DNA of 7,437 bases from Selenomonadaceae bacterium (GTDB taxonomy: Bacteria > Bacillota > Negativicutes > Selenomonadales > Selenomonadaceae). Positions 6,801 through 7,437 of this stretch are shown piece by piece. The notes beneath the pieces are model-generated. The model was given only the letters and a program-made list of their open reading frames with translations, ran no database searches and was not told the DNA's origin. Position 1 is the first letter of the stretch. Each line of letters begins with the position of its first letter. A program made the translations under genes and the position numbers. Location: positions 1 to 7,437 of the forward strand of contig JAEEGN010000060.1 of NCBI GenBank assembly GCA_016280345.1, in the 5' to 3' direction.

Positions 6801-7437
6801 CGGCATCAACCGTTACTCCGGCAAGGATACCGTCCAGAACTTCGACGGCGGCTTCGGCGCGACCGACGACGCGGTCCTCTTCTACGAGAACACGCTGCTC
6901 AACGGCACGACCGCCAGCTATGACGGTGCCGGGACATTGACCATCAACAACGGCAGCGGCAGCCTGGCGCTCCAGCTGGCGGACGGTGCCGACAGCATCG
7001 CGGCCCATGTGGTGCTGAAAAACGGCATGGACGGCGCCAGTGAGCGGTTGACGGCCATCGCCGCCAACGCGACCGAGGTCGTTACCGACGCCACGGTGGC
7101 GAAGTATTTCTACGGCTCGAAGAACGGCGGCAGCGCCATCGACGCTTCAGCTCTTTCTCAGGGTGTCCGGGTCGATCTTGGCAACACGGGCCGTTACTTC
7201 GAGGCGGCGGAGAACTACAGCTACATCACCGCGGTCAAGGGTTCCGACAACGGCGCCAACTTCCTCGTCGGCAACGGCGCGGCCAGCGAGACGCTGACCG
7301 GCGGCAACGGCCAGTTCAATACCCTGTACGGCGGCGGCGCGGCGAACGACGTCCTGGTGGGCGGCGGCACTGACCTGCTCGGTCTGGCGGCGCAGGACAA
7401 CTTCTATTTCGGTCAGAGCGACGGCAAGGATGTCATC
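3817..7437 (+). CDS. Large RTX-like beta-repeat surface protein, 3' end outside window
   Basis: At least 1207 residues are encoded without a stop, and the frame runs off the window edge. The protein is rich in Gly, Asp, Asn, Thr and Val, with only two cysteines (122 and 150). No hydrophobic signal peptide follows the start (MAMQVGDTFTLVDGYPLSVD). From the N-terminus: a unique segment (1-165) with one early GTGDDCVII, a zone of Gly-x-x-Asn beta repeats (about 170-310), a linker, six longer GxxN units (416-530), then RTX nonapeptides GGxGxDxUx such as GTGDDTIVF, GAGNDFISL, GTGDDSIII and GAGDDSITL (570-744). A less repetitive stretch (about 760-945) is followed by GGDLDDTIY and GGRGNDSIV (958-984), a SGKDTVQNFDGGF block (1001-1013) and more Gly-rich repeats (1150-1207). 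RTX repeats bind calcium and fold as a beta-roll after type I secretion. An S-layer protein, adhesin or other secreted surface protein is likely. An enzyme or toxin domain beyond the window cannot be excluded. Confidence 0.88.
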   Translation, partial: MAMQVGDTFTLVDGYPLSVDMSVGVTGAGYFVEVANVDTIGASAIPAAAYGMTFVPEDGTGLTPGQTYNYVGRVSQDGTQYTYTAETGTLSVVAGKVDAVKGAGSPTLNQGQYLSIRNTNGCAATMTDFDDMVVLDSAGNIINTGTGDDCVIITTAGSANLVTMADPKGNGVLNVSGNNNTVTAAGNVGSLTGGTVGTITQNRTTYTVASISGGMYALTKTVLPANVISSGEITGNSNVVNIGGEGYLNVLGQENAVSIAGRGAVFLNGPVLGGGNAERDSITIGGARSTVTATGSAQNSISLGGAESFVELLFEQKDTVSAVESEIQIKNSNDIVIDGKGNKIRTDGGSLKETGEGNAIIYDRLVAFMPSTVEAAGRNGTVGVDGAFITHITDLTVSGAGYTVTGGVAVGVGNGDVLTVSGASNVVNTRQGDDLLLVSGDANRVSLGNDHDSITVTGASNIIYNSVDNGIENGMDEIEIRGVNNTVVSGYQNLGNDDILLAGASNVADARQSNNNQLLLADQGVENTIYGGWVGMEAIATSDAIHPTMIMGMGEDSVTIAGAVGGHFSLGGGNDHMTVTGGTGHDINLGTGADEITLRSTYETIYAGTGDDTIVFDGQSAGTNTDGFNYVDLVEDNNLVSINGGDGHTTIIGGVSADSIFFTGGDVEQDVLNMGAGNDFISLDGTARGNNTSIYGAVGDDSVYAAKAEQLMVDGGTGDDSIIIEDARYNTIVSGAGDDSITLGTAGTDTSTGYNVVNLGGLEGNTGHNVVSIGGGLTNNIVYGGAEKDIIDLGTSGGRNEVSLRAKNSTVIAGVRDDTITGAKGGKDVIDGSKVQAGKEVVIEGYNIADKDVLAGTQAFTNAAGGLLQAAFVGETSVFKADGTILTGQAGTFNANITPTEGDNGVQVYVRDTLNAGTTQAVWYATSYGSNMNGAKDRIKVAMVMTGANNEAVDTIIGGDLDDTIYTGTGDIVAGGRGNDSIVNTAPLNASREEFGINRYSGKDTVQNFDGGFGATDDAVLFYENTLLNGTTASYDGAGTLTINNGSGSLALQLADGADSIAAHVVLKNGMDGASERLTAIAANATEVVTDATVAKYFYGSKNGGSAIDASALSQGVRVDLGNTGRYFEAAENYSYITAVKGSDNGANFLVGNGAASETLTGGNGQFNTLYGGGAANDVLVGGGTDLLGLAAQDNFYFGQSDGKDVI
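5062..5406 (+). repeat. Six degenerate GxxN beta-repeat units within the surface protein
   Basis: Residues 416-530 hold six units of the form D-x-hydrophobic-x-hydrophobic-x-G-x-x-N-x-V: VSGASNVV, VSGDANRV, VTGASNII, IRGVNNTV, LAGASNVA and ADQGVENTI. The conserved glycines are at 422, 440, 458, 482, 503 and 524, with spacings of 18, 18, 24, 21 and 21 residues. The inner turns (QGDD, GNDHD, GNDD) already look like half RTX repeats, so this zone grades into the RTX block downstream. Confidence 0.7.
5524..6048 (+). repeat. RTX calcium-binding nonapeptide block
   Basis: Residues 570-744 contain the clearest RTX-type repeats: GGGNDHMTV, GTGHDINLG, GTGADEITL, GTGDDTIVF, GAGNDFISL, GTGDDSIII and GAGDDSITL. 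Paired Gly-x-Gly-Asn/Asp-Asp turns followed by a short hydrophobic strand are the calcium-ligating parallel beta-roll pattern. The copies are separated by non-repeat inserts of 20 to 60 residues rather than forming one long uninterrupted tandem. At the DNA level GGYACCGGCGATGAY recurs (for example near 5638 and 5961), which suggests duplication. Confidence 0.75.

Noticed and set aside
6313..7008. 231-residue minus-strand open frame
   Set aside because: Same reason: low-complexity antisense of the repeat gene, with no family motif.
3817..7437. Tandem DNA repeats as a CRISPR array or satellite
   Set aside because: The repeats are degenerate, in frame and vary at third positions, so they are protein-coding repeats and not a CRISPR array.

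Overview
The window looks like an accessory cell-surface locus of a moderately GC-rich, Gram-negative-type bacterium. It holds four protein genes and no RNA genes. Strong AGGAG-type ribosome binding sites, sigma-70 promoters with extended -10 boxes, and a very large RTX-like protein without a signal peptide fit an anaerobe of the Negativicutes or Synergistota type. A proteobacterium cannot be excluded, and no marker gene is present, so the taxon is a guess.

Region 1 (27-1124, minus strand) encodes a SAM-dependent methyltransferase-like protein with a second Rossmann-like domain at its C-terminus, of the kind found in sugar or surface-glycan modifying enzymes. It is transcribed leftward from a well-formed promoter (1190-1218) whose -35 box lies inside a perfect 8-bp inverted repeat (1200-1221).

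Region 2 (1266-3618, plus strand) is a two-gene glycosyltransferase unit. A family 8 (GT-A, retaining) enzyme with an unusual C-terminal extension is followed 55 bp later by a family 2 (GT-A, inverting) enzyme. No promoter was found between them, so they are probably co-transcribed.

Region 3 (3619-3816) is a 198-bp AT-richer gap. It holds a clear plus-strand promoter (3699-3726), a leader hairpin that starts near the predicted transcription start and shows GGAGG in its loop (3732-3750), and a strong ribosome binding site.

Region 4 (3817-7437, plus strand) is an uninterrupted reading frame of at least 1207 codons that runs off the window. It encodes a Gly/Asp/Asn-rich, cysteine-poor beta-repeat protein. 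An N-terminal part with Gly-x-x-Asn beta repeats leads into a block of RTX-type calcium-binding nonapeptides, a less repetitive spacer, and further RTX-like segments towards the window edge. The lack of a signal peptide together with RTX repeats points to type I secretion, but no transporter is in the window.

Working model (inference): the repeat protein is a secreted surface or S-layer-like protein or adhesin, and the neighbouring glycosyltransferases and methyltransferase build or decorate a surface glycan, possibly on that protein or on the lipopolysaccharide that anchors it. Surface RTX proteins next to glycan genes are known in other bacteria (the RsaA S-layer protein of Caulobacter is the classic case), but the link here rests only on gene proximity.
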